Below are positions 62,260-64,000 of a DNA stretch of 64,000 bases, piece by piece (positions within the stretch are counted from its first letter, which is position 1; each line of letters starts with the position of its first letter). A program made the translations under genes and the position numbers. The stretch is from Setaria digitata. Lineage: Eukaryota; Nematoda; Chromadorea; Rhabditida; Setariidae. The DNA lies in contig RCAB01000126.1 in assembly GCA_003640385.1 (NCBI GenBank), positions 62,001 through 126,000 of the forward strand. Reading direction: 5' to 3'. The notes under the pieces were generated by a model. It was not told the origin of the DNA. It ran no database searches and saw nothing but the letters and a program-made list of their open reading frames with translations.

Positions 62260-63485
62260 ATGGAACCGCTCTCATCCGCTACAGCTTCCCTCATCTTCTA
62301 CATCTCTCTGCTCGGATCACTTTCATACGGTCACGGTCATTGCGGAGCAGTTCCGCCAGCACCTTGCGTTCCGCCGCCACAACCACCACCACCGCCACCA
62401 CCACCACCGCCTCCACCACCTATGCCGTCTCTTTGTTCGATTTGTCCGCCACCGATATGCCCCTGTCCCGCACTGCCTCCGCTGCCTCCGTTGCCACCGC
62501 CGCCACCACTGCCTACGTTACCTTGTCCGGCATGTCCGCCACCTTTGCCGTGTCCCATGCCATGTCCCGCGCTACCTCCACTGTCGCTTCCTTGTCCATG
62601 CTTGCCGGTACGTCCGTTTCAGTTAAAAAATATTCCTTCCGTGAACTTTAATTCAATTTTTTTTACAGCCATTCAAAAAAAAAAAAAACTTTTTATCGAA
62701 AGGAAGGAAAACAAAAAATTTATTATCTTGGAAAATGATGTGAAAGGTCAGTTTCTTTTTTTAGACTCCGTCATTTGGCATGAATTCATGTTGTACAAGT
62801 TGTGCTAATCCGTGTCGGTTCCATGCTCGGAAACGACGTGAAGTGAATAAAAGTGCTCTGCCGAGAAGTATGCACGACTTAACTGATGATCCAATCTGTA
62901 ACAATCCTCTTTTACGGAATATTATAAAACAGGTATCATACGGCTTTTCTTATTTCCTTACTTTCTAGTCATTTCATTTTTTTTTATAAGAGGAAGCATA
63001 AATTAATGAGTGAAACGAACTGTTATTTTTCTTGTCAAATTACACCTTGAAAAGTGTAATTTAGTTGGTAAGCAAAATTTATACTGTTTGTTATTTCCCA
63101 ATCGTAGCTAATTGATAATTAGTCGAAAAGATAATTCGTTAAAATAATTAAGCAACAGTTGCGAGTCAAAAGTTACTTATTGAAGTGATAAAGTTCAAAA
63201 AAAAAAAGTGAATCTCTGACATTTAACATTTCATAACTTAACTAATAGACAATCAGAACTTTCCAATCATACAGAAAAGACAGATGTGAGATATTTTTAT
63301 CACAGAATTTGGTGGATGACGTTTGGACAAGCAAAGAAATGATCCAAAGAGCGGTAAGAGCCAAATATGCCTTCGTTCCGTACAATATCATTTGCGGAAC
63401 CGGTGATATGGCCTATACCACTCAGACGCATGACTTCTGCTTAGTACAACACAACGCTGTATCATGCTATGTCTTTCGGTATTAA
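62260..63485 (+). CDS. Secreted proline-rich ground-like domain protein (gene B)
   Basis: This is a 231-residue protein in three exons: 62260-62607, 62765-62932 and 63306-63485, all phase 0. The N-terminus is a signal peptide ('SATASLIFYISLLGSLSYG'). It is followed by about 85 residues of Pro/Cys low complexity (long Pro runs, CPPP, CPACPPP), a 'CCTSCANPC' cluster and a dibasic 'RKRREV' site that could be a processing site. The C-terminal ground-like domain reads 'DPICNNPLLRNIIKQ' ... 'YNIICGTGDMAYTTQTHDFC' ... 'AVSCYVF'. The ATG at 62260 is preferred to one at 62200 because a TGTCTGTCTAG acceptor ends at 62251, between them. It is a paralogue of gene A with the same exon phases, lying about 2.5 kb downstream on the same strand. 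The reverse strand of exon 1 gives a Gly-rich frame that is only a shadow of the CCN codons. Confidence 0.92.
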
Positions 63486-64000
63486 GTAATTGTTTTTTGG
63501 TCGGTAGCAATTTGGCTCTTTTGTCAGTGGTCAGTACAAAATTCAACGAATGACCCATATATGATCCTAGTTACTTTTTCAACCAACGGATATAAAAAAT
63601 TCATTTTGTATTCAATTCACATTCTCTCAAATGGACTTACTTCATACCTGTGCCACATGAGATAACCAATTCTGTTTTTATGGAATGTATCTGTCATGAG
63701 AAATGTCTGAAAAATTATGCAATAAAAAGTTAAACTCAACAAGTTATTACCATTGCATCAGGGATTCGAACTTGCGCATCATGATTTCTCATACTTTCCC
63801 TTTTTGTCACTCTCAGAAAAGGCATGTTGATAGCACAAAATTTTATGGGACAAGATAATAAACGAAAAATAAAAAAGCTAGTCAAGAAAATATTTGGAGA
63901 TGCTAACAGTCTAGTTAGTTTTCACCAATCAATTTACCTTCACCTGCAGCCAGCCTGCGTAGTGTTCAGAAAAATGAACTCATCAAAATAGATTAGAAGT
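63486..64000. other. 3' flank of ground-like gene B to the window end
   Basis: AATAAA at 63721-63726 is a possible polyadenylation signal. A tRNA-like GATTCGAAC string near 63765 does not pair as a T-arm. No coding sequence was found. Confidence 0.5.
63721..63726 (+). terminator. Candidate polyadenylation signal of ground-like gene B
   Basis: AATAAA lies about 236 bases after the stop at 63485. It is supported by position only. Confidence 0.4.

Noticed and set aside
62337..62558. Gly-rich reverse-strand frame in ground-like gene B
   Set aside because: It is the complement of the CCN proline codons of the real secreted protein on the plus strand.
63755..63790. tRNA-like GGGATTCGAAC string
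   Set aside because: Neither strand forms a paired T-stem around it, and no matching acceptor or anticodon arms were seen.

Overview
The window looks like nuclear DNA of a parasitic nematode of the filarial/spirurid type. It is strongly A+T-rich and full of poly(A)/poly(T) tracts. Introns are short with the nematode TTTTCAG acceptor, several first exons have a splice acceptor just before the start codon (as expected for spliced-leader trans-splicing), and the gene content includes nematode-typical families (patched-related PTR protein, ground-like proteins). The clade is inferred from these traits, not from any database match. Almost every gene is broken into many small exons, so no single long reading frame shows a whole gene. 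The models below were assembled by hand from splice sites, codon phase and remembered family conservation.

Layout, left to right: (1) 3' part of a patched-related (PTR) sterol-sensing-domain protein, + strand, to 6474. (2) Three genes all on the minus strand: cyclin Q (9203 to 7285), tubulin-specific chaperone E (12856 to 9547) and the AP-1 clathrin adaptor sigma subunit (15717 to 13651). In transcription order this is AP1S, TBCE, CCNQ with gaps of about 0.8 and 0.3 kb. (3) Head-to-head with AP1S, a mixed-lineage kinase (SH3, kinase, leucine zipper, long Ser/Pro-rich tail), + strand, 16923 to 27432. (4) A TUG/ASPSCR1 UBX-domain protein, + strand, 29478 to 34644. (5) A large EMAP-like (EML/ELP-1) microtubule protein on the minus strand, 49992 down to 40016 for a short form, probably continuing through four phase-compatible exons to 35554. 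(6) An unrecognised lysine-rich multi-exon gene, + strand, about 54211 to 56436. (7) Two secreted proline-rich ground-like-domain genes in tandem, + strand, 57189 to 59733 and 62260 to 63485. The spaces between are A+T-rich with homopolymers and microsatellites and no convincing genes.

Biologically this is mostly core eukaryotic machinery: tubulin folding and microtubule binding (TBCE, EML), vesicle traffic (AP-1 sigma, TUG), kinase and CDK signalling (MLK, cyclin Q), plus nematode-expanded extracellular and cuticle-linked families (PTR, ground-like). I see no mobile-element gene, CRISPR array, viral gene or rRNA/tRNA gene.

The assembly needs care. Most single-N positions are flanked by near-identical direct repeats that differ by a base or so. 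These look like unmerged overlaps between contigs (probably heterozygous), not real tandem duplications. One of them duplicates two PTR exons. The main items for follow-up are two EML splice junctions that each miss an invariant base, the EML C-terminal extension, an unusual MLK kinase core, the unknown lysine-rich gene and a perfect 21-bp inverted repeat in a TUG intron.
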